Shown in pieces: positions 12,235 through 25,034 of a stretch of 64,000 nt of DNA. Source of the DNA: Balaenoptera acutorostrata (Eukaryota > Chordata > Mammalia > Artiodactyla > Balaenopteridae); NCBI RefSeq assembly GCF_949987535.1, contig NC_080078.1:54586207-54650206 (forward strand), written 5' to 3'. The notes under the pieces were generated by a model. It did no database searches. It had not been told where the DNA came from and saw only the letters and a program-made list of their open reading frames with translations. Position 1 is the stretch's first letter, and each line of letters opens with the position of its first letter. Made by a program: the position numbers and the translations under genes.

Positions 12235-12660
12235 CTGTTGGATCAACTTCTCTATTCTCTGGATACTATGATTAAATATCTCTCTTCAAGGGAGCCTCTT
12301 ACATCCCTCCCAGGACAAGTTTGAAACATCTTTGTTCATAGTACTTCATTCAGATCTCTATGAAATAAATTTAATTTAAATTTAAAATTTTCACTGAAGT
12401 TAACATTGTAGTGAGGACTTCGATGTAAGCTCTAAAAGAGACCCTCCTGTCCATCTCTATCCCTTTGTCCTCATTTATTAAATATTTCCTTATATCTCAT
12501 TATATTATATTGTGCTTTAGTCCTTTGTTTACAGTCTTTCTTTCCCCATTATAATGTAAATTGCATGCAGGGAGGGACTTTGTCCACTGTTTTCTGCTAT
12601 ATCCCAATAGAATATAGTATAGGCCCAATAAATACTAAATAAATAGATAAATATTTTTAG
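12235..12660 (+). repeat. L2 LINE 3' end
   Basis: The segment 'aatgtaaattgcatgcaggg' then 'agggactttgtccactgttt' (12553-12592), followed by 'aggcccaataaatactaaat', is the characteristic L2 3' UTR and terminus. The sequence upstream to about 12235 is compatible with more L2 but diverged. Confidence 0.65.
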
Positions 12661-12785
12661 AATCTTATTTTGTAATTTTTCTGTTTATATATATATTTTC
12701 TTCAGAACAATTTTAGATTCAATTGGCACCGTTAGAATTTAGCATAGTTCCTGGTGTGTAAAATGTATGGAATCATTAAACATTT

Positions 12786-12791
<6 letters not shown>

Positions 12792-12846
<55 letters not shown>
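12792..12846. repeat. (AT)n microsatellite
   Basis: An uninterrupted run of about 27 TA/AT dinucleotides. It is self-complementary and likely to be length-polymorphic. Confidence 0.97.
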
Positions 12847-12848
<2 letters not shown>

Positions 12849-12849
12849 C

Positions 12850-15800
12850 ATACCACTGTTAAGAGATCATTTCATTTGTTAAGTTTCTATAATAAAAGGT
12901 TGAATTGTCAATATTACTGAGTTGGTTGAGACGAGGCAGAGGTTTCAGAGGACATTTTGACAAGTGTCTCTCTCCAAAGATGTGACCAATAGGATGGCCT
13001 GGGTGAAGCTAAGAGATTCATTCTTTTATTTCAAGTAATTGGACACAAAATTAACACTTGATTACTGGCAACATGGTAGTCAAAAAGAGGCCTTAAGATA
13101 TTCACCTCAACTACAGAGGGCTTTTATGTTCAAGGGAAAAATCTAAATTCAAGATTATCTTCAAATTAACAGACCAAGCTGAATAAAACAGGAATTCTAA
13201 AAAGAACATCAAGGAGAAATATGTTAATATATGGCAGATCTGTCTTATAGTTAAACTTTACCTATAACAGAATTCCTTAAGCTTTTTTGGATAATATACT
13301 GGTAGAAAGAGAGGAAAGCTCTTCTTCCCCTTTCTGCTTTCAAGCTCACCTATATGAAGCCCTCCTGTACTAGAGATTCCAAAAACAGAGAGGGAATGAG
13401 GCGTTGACCCACTCCCACTTCAATCTAGACTTGAAAATCAAGAGAAGTACAAATACAGGGAATCCTGGGAATCTGCCCTGGTTTTTCCTCATGACTGGTG
13501 TGGATGATAAAAAAGGGGTAATTTAAGTTTGAAGAGAAATCAGAAATTTGTAAATGTGTGAAACTGGGAGGTATTAAAATGAAGGATCATTTTTAACCTC
13601 CTCTTCACCTATGGTATCTTCTATGTTAATAGGGATATAGACATCAGCAGGCCACTTCCTACTCCCCAATCCTGCAGGTTGACATCCCAGCATAGATCTC
13701 CCCATGCTAGGACAAAGCCAGCTGAGTTCTCTATAGGTAAGCCTTGGCTCCTCTGAGTGTACCTCTCTGTGAGGGTGTAGTTAATTTGGAGTCACTCTGT
13801 CATGGCTGCCATGTCAGTGTTTACACCTCTTCTGTTCTTTTCCCAGTTCAGACTATGGAACCCAAATCTATAAATGTGTATGTCACACTTGCACATCCAC
13901 TTAATCACTATATAAGTAAGCTGTAGGTCTTAGTCACTTAACTGATGCCAACCTTAGGTTCCTGGTTCTTAGATTGCAGTTTGTTCTAAATTAAATTAAA
14001 AAAATGCAAATGAATGAGTCTGGCACATAATTGGCTTTTTCCCCATCTATATTATCATCTCTTTTATTGTGAAAATCTCCATATCAATTGCTTATTTAAT
14101 CTTTTTTTTTTTTTCTTTCTAGACTCTTAGGTTGTCATATATGCAAGTGAGGGTGAAAAAGTGTATAAATCCAAACTAACTCCATTTCCTATAAACTTAC
14201 GTCATACACACATACACACATACACACACACAGACTTCTTTTAAATTCAAGAGAGTCCTGTTGCCAGTACTCTTTTTCACCTACTATCCCACATAATTCA
14301 GTGGCATTTCTAGAAATGAATCCAGTCTGGCAGAATGAAGGCATATCCAAGTGTACCTTCCTAGTTCCCAAACATTCCCACTAAGTAAATTTCTCAATTG
14401 GTAAATTAAGATTGTCAAAGCTATGAAAAGAAACTTGAGATTTATGGTTACCCATTTTGGTACATGTGAAATAATTTTTTACTGCTACTGTCATCAAAAT
14501 CATGAAAGGTTTTGGAATGTGTCTGGGATGGAAACTACTCTTACTCTGGGGAGGAAGTACAGAGTGTACTTTATGTAAAGTCTATTGCTTCAATTCTTGT
14601 GCTCTGCTTTCGGCCAGAAAATGAGGTACTTTGCCATTGAGGGGATTGGGGACCGTTGAAATGTGGCAAATGAACTGAGTTCAATAAACAAAAACACAGC
14701 AGTGTCTAAGCCTCAAAGAGATGTTGAGGACCAATATAAAAGAAGCGGTAACTAACAATGGTTAAATTTCAAGAGCATTTGCACTCAATTCTAAGATTTT
14801 TCTTATTCTTTCTTTACATTTCAATTCTCTAGTGGCATGACAGGTAATTTATATCACATGTCCACCAGTAACTATGAATCTCTGTAATGCCCTCTGGCCA
14901 GAATTCAATGCTAAATAATGATGTAATATATCTTATGATTTCAATTTTATGATCTCACAGAATGAACACCTGTTTAGTGAGAGAATTAGAAAACTAGCCT
15001 ATTGAATGTTTTGTTTGCTTGTTTTTCTGAAACAGCTTGGTAACTTAATGGAGCATGAAAATGAAGAAATTACAGTATTTCTTAAGTGTCTACCCACCTA
15101 ATTTATATATGAGAAGAGTAATTCTTGAATAATCTTTAAATAATAACAAAGGACTGCAGAAAGACTTCTGGCTGAGTACAGTACTCCCAAGATGTCAACA
15201 CATCAGCAAATTATCCTTGGCATATACTTCAAGATTCACATGATCCTTGCTTAAAAACTCTTGCCTGTAGGAGTCCTAACTCCAGCAATTTTAAAAGGGA
15301 ACATTTCTATTTATAAATAAGTCAATAAATTACAGATTTCTCTATTTGGAAGAGAAGAAGTTGTTCATATTTGTTTAAATCAATGAGAGGATTAGCATGG
15401 AGTGTTTTGTAAACACTTTACAAATGCAACAGAAAAGTTGGTACTCTTTCTGGCTAAGTTTTAGTGATGGTCTTTTGTAAACTTGATTCTTTCACTAAAT
15501 TAAGACTTCCTGGGTATGTGGGTGACTCCACCTAGCCCAAGGTTTTACTTGGCCATTGAGTACTCTAGCACTTTTGTTGTGAAAAGATTCTTCCCTGTGA
15601 TGGAAACAGAGTGTGCCAGATCAATGAAAGAATCCTTTCTGGTATACTTTGGCCACCAGTCCTGTTATGTTAGGGATCAGTGGAATCTGACACACTGTTT
15701 CTCAATCTCAGGAGAGTCGTGTTGCCAAACAGTTGAAATGTGTAAAGAACAGCTGTGTGGAAGTAAAGAATTGAGTGGCTGTTTCGTCAAACAGCAAGTC

Positions 15801-16095
15801 TTAGATGACAATTCCTGTTGGGCTCCTAAAAGCTGTTTCTCTCTGGCCTTGCTATTGAATGTGAATGTGGGTCATGGAAGAAATGCCATCTTCTATCACA
15901 CAGCTCCGAGTCAAAGTCCGGTTCCCTGTTCGTCTTCCATATAAACAGGACAAATTGCTTTCTCTGCATGGTGTAATTTCACTGAAACATTATATTCTGT
16001 TAGGTAAATGCCTCCTATTTTTCCTTACTATTCATTCAGTAAGCACTTCACTTCAGGACAATCTGGTAACAGGTAGTACAGGGGAAATGAACCAA
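12850..16095. other. Unassigned, apparently unique sequence
   Basis: More than 3 kb without a repeat that I can name. The longest non-transposon open frame in the window lies here (15516-15944 plus, 142 residues, starting MWVTPPSPRFYLAIEY, with 11 cysteines). It has no recognisable domain, signal peptide or coding neighbours, so I treat it as chance. A short cacaca/tacaca tract lies at 14203-14230. Confidence 0.4.
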
Positions 16096-16099
16096 GTAA

Positions 16100-16312
16100 T
16101 AAAAATGACTTACCTTTATTGAGAGCTTATTACGGGACGGACACTTTCTAAGCTTTTTACATGTATTAACTCGTTTAATATACCTATGAGGTGGGTATAT
16201 TATTATGCTAATATTAGAGATGAGAAAAGTCAGGCACAGAAGGGTTAGCCAGTGGTGAAGCTGGGAGTTGAAACCTAATAATCACACCTAGATCCTGCAC
16301 TCTTTAACATAT
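16100..16312 (+). repeat. MIR-family fragment
   Basis: The order 'tttattgagagcttattacg', 'ctttttacatgtattaactc', 'agagatgagaaaagtcaggc' and 'agccagtggtgaagctggga' is the long core and 3' part of a MIR-type SINE. It is a well-preserved but ancient copy. Confidence 0.65.
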
Positions 16313-16458
16313 AATGGCTGTTTGCTTTCATTCCAGTGTTTAAGCGCCTATATTAAGAGCATTTCCAGATCTGGCTGCTGGTTACCGGATTGTGTTCTGT
16401 TTCTAAGATTAAATGACCTGTACACTCATGATATGTGCACTTGTAAATATAGTACACG

Positions 16459-16815
16459 TTATGGACCAAATGTTTGTGTTCCCCCAAATTTTATGTTGAC
16501 ATCCTAATCCGCAATATGTTGATATTAAGGGGTAGCACTATGGGGAAGTATTTCTTCATGAGGATGCAGCCCTCATGAATGAGATTAGTGCCCTTATGAA
16601 AGGGACCCAGAGAGCTCTCGCCTCCTTTTTCCATCATGTGAACATACAAGGAGAAGTGAGCAGTCTGCAATCTGGAAGAGGGCCCTCACCAGAACCTAAC
16701 CATTCAGGCACCCTTATCTCAAACTTCCAGGTTCCAGAAATGTGAGAAATAAATTTTTGTTGTTTATAAGCCATATAGTCAATGGTACTTTTGTAGCAGC
16801 CTGAGATGACTAAAT
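16459..16815 (+). mobile_element. MaLR LTR, MLT1-like
   Basis: The segment runs from 'gttatggaccaaatgtttgt' through 'tcatgaatgagattagtgcc' and 'agggccctcaccagaaccta' to 'aataaatttttgttgtttat' and 'aagccatatagtcaatggta', ending near 'gcagcctgagatgactaaat'. This order is typical of MLT1 LTRs of the mammalian MaLR (ERV-L-related) group. The aataaa at about 16748 is the LTR polyadenylation signal. No internal retroviral sequence adjoins it, so it is a solo LTR. Coding capacity is nil. Confidence 0.75.
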
Positions 16816-17269
16816 CAGTGCACAATGTAAAACTAAAAAAAATAATCACATGAGCAAACCTATGACAACATAGAACAACCTGTGTTCATTTATGCTGGGG
16901 ACAAAGCTTTAAGATTAAGGCACTAAAAGCTGTAATCAAGGATGTCTATGGATATGTTCCAGTAAATGCAATCAGTGTTAATTTTTTTTTATTGTAGTAT
17001 AGTTGATTTACAAAACTGTGTTAGTTTGAGCTATACAGCACAGTGATTCAGTATTTTTGCATATTATATTCCATTATAGATTATTACAAGATAATGGCTG
17101 TGCTATATTGTATATCCTTGTCGCTTACCTATTTTACAAGGTAACAGCTTATATCTGTTAATCTCATACCCCTAATTTGTCTCTCCCCCTTCACCCCTTT
17201 GGTAACCAAAAGTTTGTTTCCTATATCTGTGAATCTGTTTCTATTTTGCACATACATTCATTTGCATTA

Positions 17270-20200
17270 TTTTTTAGCTTCCACATAGAAATATTTGTCT
17301 TTCTCTGTCTGACATTTCACTAAGCATAATATTCTCTAGGTCCATTCACTTTGCTGCAAATGGCAGAATTTCATTCTTTTTGATGAGTAATATCCATTGT
17401 GTATATATATGTCATATCTTCTTAATCTAATTGTCTACTGATGGGCACCTGGGTTGCTTCCATGTCTTGGCTATTTTAAATAGTACTGCTATGAACATTG
17501 GGATACATGTATCTTTTCAAATGACTGTTTTCTTTTTATTTCTGGATTTATACCCAGGAGTGGAATTGCTGGATCATATGGGAGGTCTACTGATATTTTT
17601 AATTTTTTGAGGAAACTTCATATTGTTTTCCATAGTGACTGTACCAATTTACATTCCCACCAACAATGTACTAGGGTTCCCTTTTCTCCAAATCCTCTCC
17701 ATCATTTGTTATTTGTAGAGTTTTTGATAATAGCCATTCTGACAGGTATGAGGTGATATCTCACTATGATTTGCATTTCTCTAATAATTTGTAATGCTGA
17801 ACATCAATTCATGTGCCTATTAGTCATCTGTATGTCTTCTTTGGAAAAATGTCTATTCAGGTCTTCTGCTCATATTTTGATTAGGTTGTTTGGTTTTTTG
17901 ATGTTGAGTTGTATTAGCTGTTTGTATATTTTTGATATTAAACCCTTATTGGTCACATTATTTGCAAATATTTTCTCCCACTCCATATGTTGCCTTTTGG
18001 TTTTGTCAATGGCCTTCTTTGCTGTGTGAACTCATTTAAGTTTAATTAGGTCCTATTTGTTTATTTTTGCTTTTATTTCCTTTGCCTTAGGAGACTGATC
18101 CAAGAAAACATTGTTACAATTTATGTCAAAGAATGTTCTGCCTATGTACTCTTCTAGGAGTTTTATGGTTTCCATTCTTACACTTAGGTATTTAAACCGT
18201 TTTGAGTTTGTTTTTGTATATGGTATGAGGGGATGTTATAACCTCATTGTTCTACATGTGGCTGTCCAGTTTTCCCAGCACCACTTGTTGAAGAGAAGAT
18301 CTTTTTTCCATTGTATGTCATTGCCTCCTTTGTTGTAGATTAGTTGACCACAAATGCGTGGGTTTATTTCTGGGCTATTTATTCTGTTCCATTGATCTAT
18401 GTGTCTGTTTTTGTGCCAATACCACACTGTTTTGATTATTGTAGCTTTGTAGCACTGTCTAAAGTGAGGGAATGTGCTGTCTCCAGCTTTGTTCTTTTTC
18501 TCAAGATTGCTTTGGTAATTCAGAGTCTTTTGTGGTTCCATATGAATTTTATGATTATTTGTTCTAGTTCTGTGAAAAATGTCAGCATTTTAATAGGGAT
18601 TGCATTAAATCTGAAGATTACTTTGGGTAGTATGACCATTTTAACAATATTAATTCTTCCAACAGGATATTATGGAAAAACCCAAATGACATTTTTGGCC
18701 AACCCAATCATTGGCAATGTTGAGCAGCTTTTCATGTGCTTTTTTTTTTTTTTTAAGCAGTATGAGTCAAATCTACCTCTTGAAATCCGGTTCCTGCAAT
18801 TCTGCCTTGTTTTCAAGTCCTTTTTGATTACTTACCCCAAAACATTTTTTGAAGGCAGGTGTCATTTACAACCCTGCAGGCCTTGTGAATTGCAGTGTCC
18901 TTGAGCACAGGTTTTCAAGGTGTTGTTTTGGGAACCAACCACAAGACGGCAGGATTGCTTCAAGCCCCAATCTGGTTATTGGGGCAACCTGAACCTTAGG
19001 GGAAGTCCTCTTCCTGATTGGAAATTAGAGGACATGTGCCTGTCCAAACACCCTAGGGATTTTTTTTACTTCCTCTTTCTGACATTTCATTATTAGTGTG
19101 TAGAAACAACAGATTTCTGTATATTGACCTGGTATTATGCAAACTTGCTGAATTAATTTATTAGTTCTAACAGTTTTTGGCTGGAAATTTTAGGGTTCTC
19201 TATATGAAGTATCTTGTGACAGTTTTACCTCTTCTCTTCCAATTTGCATATCTTTTACTTCTCTTTCTTTTCCTATTCCTGTAGCTATGTTGAATAGAAG
19301 TGGCAGGAGTTGGCATTCTTAACTTATTCATGATTTTAGCAGGAGCATTTTCAGTTTTTCACTATTGAGTATGATGTTGGCTGTGGGTTTGTCATAAAAG
19401 GTATTTATTATATTCCCTCTATACCCATTTTGATGAGAGTTTTTAAAATCATGAATGAATTTTAAATTTTGTCAAATTCTTTTTCTGCGTCTATTGCAAT
19501 GGTTATGTGATTTTATCCTTCATTTTGTTAAAGTGGTATATCACATTGATTGAGTTGCTAATGTTGAACCATCCCTGTGACCCTGGAATAAATCCTATTT
19601 AATCATGGTGTATGGTCCTTTTTATGTATTGTTGGATTTGGTTTGCTAATATGTTGTTGAGGATCTTTGTATCTATAGTCATCAAAGATATTGACCAGTA
19701 TTTTTTTTTTTTTTTTTTGTAGGTTCTTTGGTTTTGATATCAGGGTCATGGTGACTTTGTAGAATGAATTTGGGAGTGTTCACTCTTCTTCAAGTTTTTT
19801 GAGATAGTTTGAGAAGGATCAGTATTAGGTGTTCTTTATATATTTTGTAGAATTTCCCTGTGAAGGCATCTAGTCTGGAATTTTGTTTGATGGGAGTTTT
19901 TAAAATTACAACTTCAATTTCACTTCCAGTCTGTTCAAAATGTCTGTTTCTTCTTGACTCAGTCTTGGCAGGCTGTATGTTTCAAGAAATTTGTCCATTT
20001 CTTCTAGGTTGTCCAATTTGTTGGCATATAACTATTTACAGTATTCTCTTATGATTTTTTGTATCTCTGTGGTGTCAGTTGTTATTTCTCCTCTTTCATT
20101 TCTTATTTTGTTTATTTGGGTCCTCTCTCTTTTCTTCTTGATTACCCTGGCTAAAGGTTTATCAATTTTTTTTTTATCCTCTCAAAAAACCATGTCTTGT

Positions 20201-22460
20201 TTTATTGATCTTTTCTATTTTTTAATCTCTACTTTATTTCCTCTCTGATCTTTATTATTTCCTTCCTTCTGCTGACTTTTTCTAATTATTTTAGGTTGTA
20301 GGTTAGGTTGTTTATTTGAGACTTTTCTTATTTCTTGAGGAAGGCCTGTATTGCTATGAACTTTCCTCTAAGAACTGCTTTTGCTGTATCCTATAGATTT
20401 TGGAAAGTTGTGTTCCCATTTTTATTTGTCTTGGGGTATTTTCTTATTTCCTCTTTGATTTCATCATTGACCCATTGGTTTTTTAGTAGCATGTTGTTCA
20501 GACTCCATGTGTTTGTTCTTTTCCTGTTTTTCCTTCTGTCATTGATTTCTAGTTCATACAGTTGTGGTTGGAAAAAAATACTTGATAACTTACATCCTCC
20601 TAAATTTGTTGAGGCTTGTTTTGTGACCTAGTATGTGATCTATCCTGACGAACATTCCAAGTGCACTTGAAAAGTATTTGTATTCTGCTGTTTTGGGAAA
20701 TAATACCCTGTAGGTATCAATTAAGTCCAACTGATCTAATGTGTCATTTAAGACCACTGTTGCCTTATTGATTTTCTGTCTGGATGATCTGTCCATTGGT
20801 GTCAGTGGGGTGTTAAACTTCCCTACTATCATTGTATTGTCAACTCCTCACTTTATGTCTGTTAGTATTGCTTTATATACTTAGATGTTCCTGTAATGGG
20901 TGCTTATATATTAATGAGCATAATATCCTCTTCTTGTATTAATTCCTTTATCATTATATAATATCCTCCTTGTTTTTTTGATCCAATCAGCCTTCTTGTG
21001 TTTTTTTGTTCAGAGCATTTAGTCCATTGACATTTAAAGTGATTATTGATAGGTATGTACTTACTGTCATTTCATTACTTGTTTTCTTTCATTTTTTTTT
21101 TTTTTTTTTTTGTAGTCCTTCTCTGTTCATTTCTTCTTTTGGTTTCTCACATTGTAGTTTGATGATTTTCTTTTATAGTGGCCTTGGGTACCTTTCTTTA
21201 TGGTTTTCATGTATCTATTGTAGGATTTTGATTTGTGCTTACCAAGGGGTTCATGTATGTTGACCCATAATTATATCTATTTGATTTAAACTTATAGTCA
21301 TTTAAGTTCAAACACAATCTAACATATCTACATTTTTTACTCCTCTCCCCCACATTTTGTGTTTTTGATGTCATATTTTACATCTTCATGCTTATCCCTT
21401 TACTGTTTATTGTAGTTATAGTTCTATAATTTTTTGTCTTTTAATCTATGTACTGGATTATTTAAGTGATCTTTAATCTTTATTATATATTTGCCTTTTC
21501 TATTGGGACTTTTTCCTTTCTTATATATTCTTACTTCTTTTCCATTTAGAAAAAAAAAACCTTCAACATTTCTTTTAGGGTAGGTTTAGTATTGCTGAAT
21601 TCTTTTAGTTTTTGCTTGTCTGAGAAGTTTTTTATCTATCCTTCTATTCTAAATGATAATCTTCCTGGGTAGAGTATCCTAAGTTGCAGGGTTTTTCCCT
21701 TTCAGGACTTTGAATATATCATGCCATTCCCTTCTGGTCTGCAAAGATTCTGGACAGAAATCAGCTGATAGTCTTATGGACATTCCCTTGTGTATGATTC
21801 TTTGTTTTTCACCTTCTACCTTTAGAATGCTCTCTTTATTTTTAACTTTTGCCATTTTAATTATGATAAGTTTTGGTGTGGGTCTCTTTGGGTTCAACTT
21901 GTTTGGGACCACTGTGCTTCCTGTACCTGGATATCTACTTCTTTCTTTAGGTCTGAGAAGTTTTCAGCTATAATTTCTTCTAATATATTTTTGATACACT
22001 TCTCTTTCTCTTCTCCTTCTGGAACCCCTATAATGCAAATGTTTGCAGTTTTGATGTTAACCCAGAGATTTTGTAGGTTGCACCAATTTTTAAACTGGTC
22101 TTTCTGTCTGCTGTTCTGATTGGGTGATTTCCATTATTCTGTCTTTCAGATCACTTTTTCATTCTTCTGTGTCATTTCTTCTAGAGTACACTGTATCTCA
22201 GATATTGAATTATCTATTTTTGATAGGGTCTTCTTTATATTTTCTAGTTCCTTGTTAAAATGATCTGTGTTTAAATCAATTCTCTTTTCTAATTCAGTTA
22301 GCATTTTTATTACCAAAGTTTTGAATTCTCTGTCTGGTTGGTTGTTTATTTGTCTTTCATTGTTTATTTTTTTAGGGGTTTTAACTTGCTCTTTCAATTG
22401 AGAATAGTTCTTCTGCTTTTTTATTTTACTTAACTTTCTCTGTCTTTATGAATTTAAGTA
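17270..22460 (-). pseudogene. L1 ORF1 and ORF2 remnants
   Basis: Minus-strand translation gives short pieces of both L1 proteins. The 83-residue frame at 22146-22397 has the charged, coiled-coil-like composition of ORF1, and the 77-residue frame at 21679-21912 contains R-L-S-A-D-F and Q-T-R-R-E-W-H-D-I, the conserved ORF1 C-terminal region. The 80-residue frame at 20590-20832 holds the end of the endonuclease domain (V-G-K-F-N-T-P-L-T, with K replacing the catalytic aspartate of the usual G-D-F-N). The 101-residue frame at 18236-18541 matches the ORF2 C-terminal part. Stops and frameshifts lie throughout. Confidence 0.8.
18663..19075 (-). mobile_element. Composite insert in L1: mariner-like end plus an unidentified poly(A)-tailed sequence
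   Basis: L1 ORF2 similarity stops after 'aatattaattcttccaa' (about 18662) and resumes near 19076-19100. The first part (about 18664-18705, 'atggaaaaacccaaatgaca' then 'tttttggccaaccca') matches one end of a short palindromic mariner-derived repeat common in cetartiodactyls. A few bases of L1-like text follow ('gttgagcagcttttcatgtg', 18720-18739). Then comes a T run (18742-18757) and about 310 bp I do not recognise. Read on the minus strand, that part ends in poly(A), which suggests a retroposed RNA copy. No AATAAA lies close to the tail and I could not define a clean target-site duplication. Confidence 0.5.
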
Positions 22461-23750
22461 AAACAATTACCTATTCTGGTCCTGAAGAAGTGTTCTCATG
22501 AGGGAGCACCCCTAGGCAGACTGCATGTGCCCAATGCCTTTGGTGGGAGGGCTGGATTTGATGTGGATGGAAGTCATGCCTTTCCTCAAGGTGTACTGAC
22601 TGCTATCACCTTGGTAGGGTGTGTGGCTGATGATGGAGGAGCTAGAACCTGTGCAGGATGTGAAGTAGGACTTCTTCTCTGCTCAGTGGTCATCACTGCC
22701 ATGTCAGGGGCAGGGTCTGCTCCCAAGTTGCTAAAACAGAAGCCCTGAGGATCGGGTTTGCTCAGACTCTGTTCCCTTTAAGTGTGTCTTTTTTCTTCTC
22801 CCTGTACGGGCACTGGGACCTTTGCCCCAAAGGAGGGAGTGCCGAAGCAAGTGGGGTTTGTGCACTTACAGATATCAGTTGTTCTGCCTCTGTAGGCATC
22901 AGTGGCTCCACTTAGATACAGCTCATTGTTGCATCTTTTCTCGTATATTGGCTGCCCCAGATCTAGTGCTAGGCTGTTGCATGGAGTGGGTGGAGTTGGA
23001 GTGTTTTCTAGGCTTGGGCTGGGGTGCACAGTAAGGAAGTTATGGGAATTCCAGCAGCTGCAGTGCTGTCAGAAGCCTGGGCTGATTCTGGGTGTCACTT
23101 GAGTAAACACCAGAAACTGCTGCTGTCCTATTTGGGCTATACTCCAGGCCCCCAGGTCACATCTGCATCCTTATATCAAGTCTTTCCCAGGTACTGGTCA
23201 CCCTAGATCTACTGCCAAGCTGTGGCATGGAGTGAGCTAGCCAGGATATTTGCTCAGCTTGGACTCAGGTGCATGGAAAGGTGGTAGCCACTAGGGCAGA
23301 CCTCTCTTTGCTCTGTGTGGGGGCAAGCCAGCACCCACACAGTCTTCATGAGTGAAGTCTAGGCTTTTCCAGCCTTTCTATCTGTCCCATCAGTTCTCCA
23401 AGCAGCCAAGGGATCTTGTCTCCTACATGTAGGACCCCAGGACAGGGATGCCAAGTCTGTGGCTTGGCCTTCTCACTCTCCAGGGTGAGTGTCTGCCTGT
23501 GTGATCTCCCTCTTCCTCTTAGTCCCCTCCCAGAGGCACAGGTCCTGACCCAATGCTTTTCTTCCCATCCTACCTGATTACATGTCTATCTTTCTTACAA
23601 CCTTCGTTGTATAGGAATCCTTCTGCTAGTTTCCAGTTAGTTTTCCATGGGATTTGTTTCACATGTAGATGTATTGTTGATGTGTTCATGAAGGGAGGGG
23701 AGCTCCATGTCCTCACTCTGCCATTTTGACCTCCCTCTATCACTGTTTAC

Positions 23751-25030
23751 CAGCCATGCTTGGAAATCTATCAATTAGTACATGCATTTCACTACCAAAT
23801 CCATGATATCATTTTCGCTAGGAGAATGCACAAATAAGTTTACATTAACCATATTGAAAAACTAAATCAGGTTATGTGATTCAGGTTTAAAATTTTGAAT
23901 GGATTCTCATTTCAATCTATACCTGGGCATCTTTGAAGAGCTCTGTGCTAACTTTTATTTGTAGAAAAGATCTTACAGAGGAAACTACAATCACTAAATC
24001 TGGGAACCTAAATGCAATGGAGATAATTGGACCCCAGGGTAGTAGGGACCATATAGCAGCACTCAACCGCCAAAGACAAGGTGGAAGGGCTTACCATAAT
24101 GGACAACAGAGTCAAAGCAGCAATCAGAATACTCTGACTTGTGCAGACCTGTGGTGCTGGCTAGTTAATCATGGTGTTCCTAGAAGTGCAAATATTTTGG
24201 AAGCCTACCAAATTCTTATTTAATCTGTATAAGCAGAAATTTTTCAGGTAAAGTGAACAAAAGTCTAACTTGAATAATAAAAACTGAGAATCATGGCTCC
24301 TCAATCAATTACCAGACTTGAGCCAGTTTACAGACCCAGAACTTCTTGAATGAAGGGGAGACCATGTCCCCTTGAGGAAGGACCCCAGTACACTGCCAAA
24401 ATTTATACTGTTAGTCTTTCTCCCAGACTCCACTAAAGGTATCTATGGTCTTTTACCAGGGTAACTGTGCATTTGGAAAAAGGAAATATCAGAATTTTCA
24501 GAGACTGCTAAACACCGGCTCTGAACTAATTTCAGGACACCCAAAACATCACTGTGGTCCACACACCAGTCAGAGTAGGGGCTTACAGAGGTCAGGTGAT
24601 CAATGGAATTTCAACTCAGGTTTGTCTCACAATGGGCCCAGAATCCATCCTGTGGTTATTTCCCCACTTCTGTAATGCATAATTGGAATAGACACACTTA
24701 GTTGCTGGCAGAATCTACACATTGGTTTCCTGACCTGTAGAGTGAGAGCTACTATGACGGGAAAGACCAAGTGAAAGCCCCTGGAACTACCTCTATTGAG
24801 GAAAATAGGAAACCAAAAACAATACTGCATTTCTAGAAGGAATGAAGAGATTATTGTCACTGTAAGGGCATGATGATACAGGGGTGGTGATTCCACCACA
24901 TGCCTATTCAATTCACCTTTTGATCTATGCAGAAGAGAGGTAGATTTTGGAGAATGACAATGAGTTATCATATGCTTAAACAGGTGGTGACTACAGTTGC
25001 AGCTGTTGTATTATATGTGTGTACAACCTA
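23751..25030 (+). pseudogene. ERV-L endogenous retrovirus remnant (late gag, pro, start of pol)
   Basis: Plus-strand pieces in several frames follow retroviral order. At about 23990-24220 there is a piece that I read as late gag. The 76-residue frame at 24445-24675 contains L-L-N-T-G-S-E (codon for N at 24511-24513), the position of the retroviral aspartic protease active site, where the catalytic residue would be D. At about 24900-25010 the text resembles the beginning of reverse transcriptase. I recognise the set as ERV-L type. Stops, frameshifts and the altered active site show it is long dead. No LTR is attached; the piece is wedged between the 5' end of one L1 and a fragment of another. 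The first 180 bp are unassigned. Confidence 0.65.
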
Positions 25031-25034
25031 CTTG

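Larger units (their letters stand above)
16981..23738 (-). mobile_element. Full-length old L1 (minus strand) with a later insert
   Basis: The element starts on the plus strand with a T tract at 16983, the antisense poly(A). It runs backwards through the 3' UTR (to about 17270), ORF2 (about 17280-21560), ORF1 (about 21570-22460) and a GC-richer 5' UTR (about 22470-23738). The 5' terminus reads, on the minus strand, gggaggtcaaaatggcagag, with an aaaatggc YY1-type site as seen at L1 5' ends. Diverged target-site duplications flank it: atcagtgtta at 16971-16980 and atcactgttta at 23739-23749. About 0.4 kb of foreign sequence at 18663-19075 interrupts ORF2. All reading frames are broken by many stops, so it is dead. 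Confidence 0.85.

Noticed and set aside
15516..15944. 142-residue cysteine-containing frame, the longest outside transposons
   Set aside because: No signal peptide, domain, splice context or second exon; the cysteine spacing matches no family I know. In 64 kb a frame of this length can occur by chance.
18344..18904. 186-residue hydrophobic frame on the plus strand
   Set aside because: It is antisense to L1 ORF2 and then runs into the unrelated insert; the Phe/Leu/Ser bias comes from T-rich antisense L1.
24627..24971. 114-residue frame on the minus strand
   Set aside because: It is antisense to the ERV-L protease/pol remnant and has no independent support.
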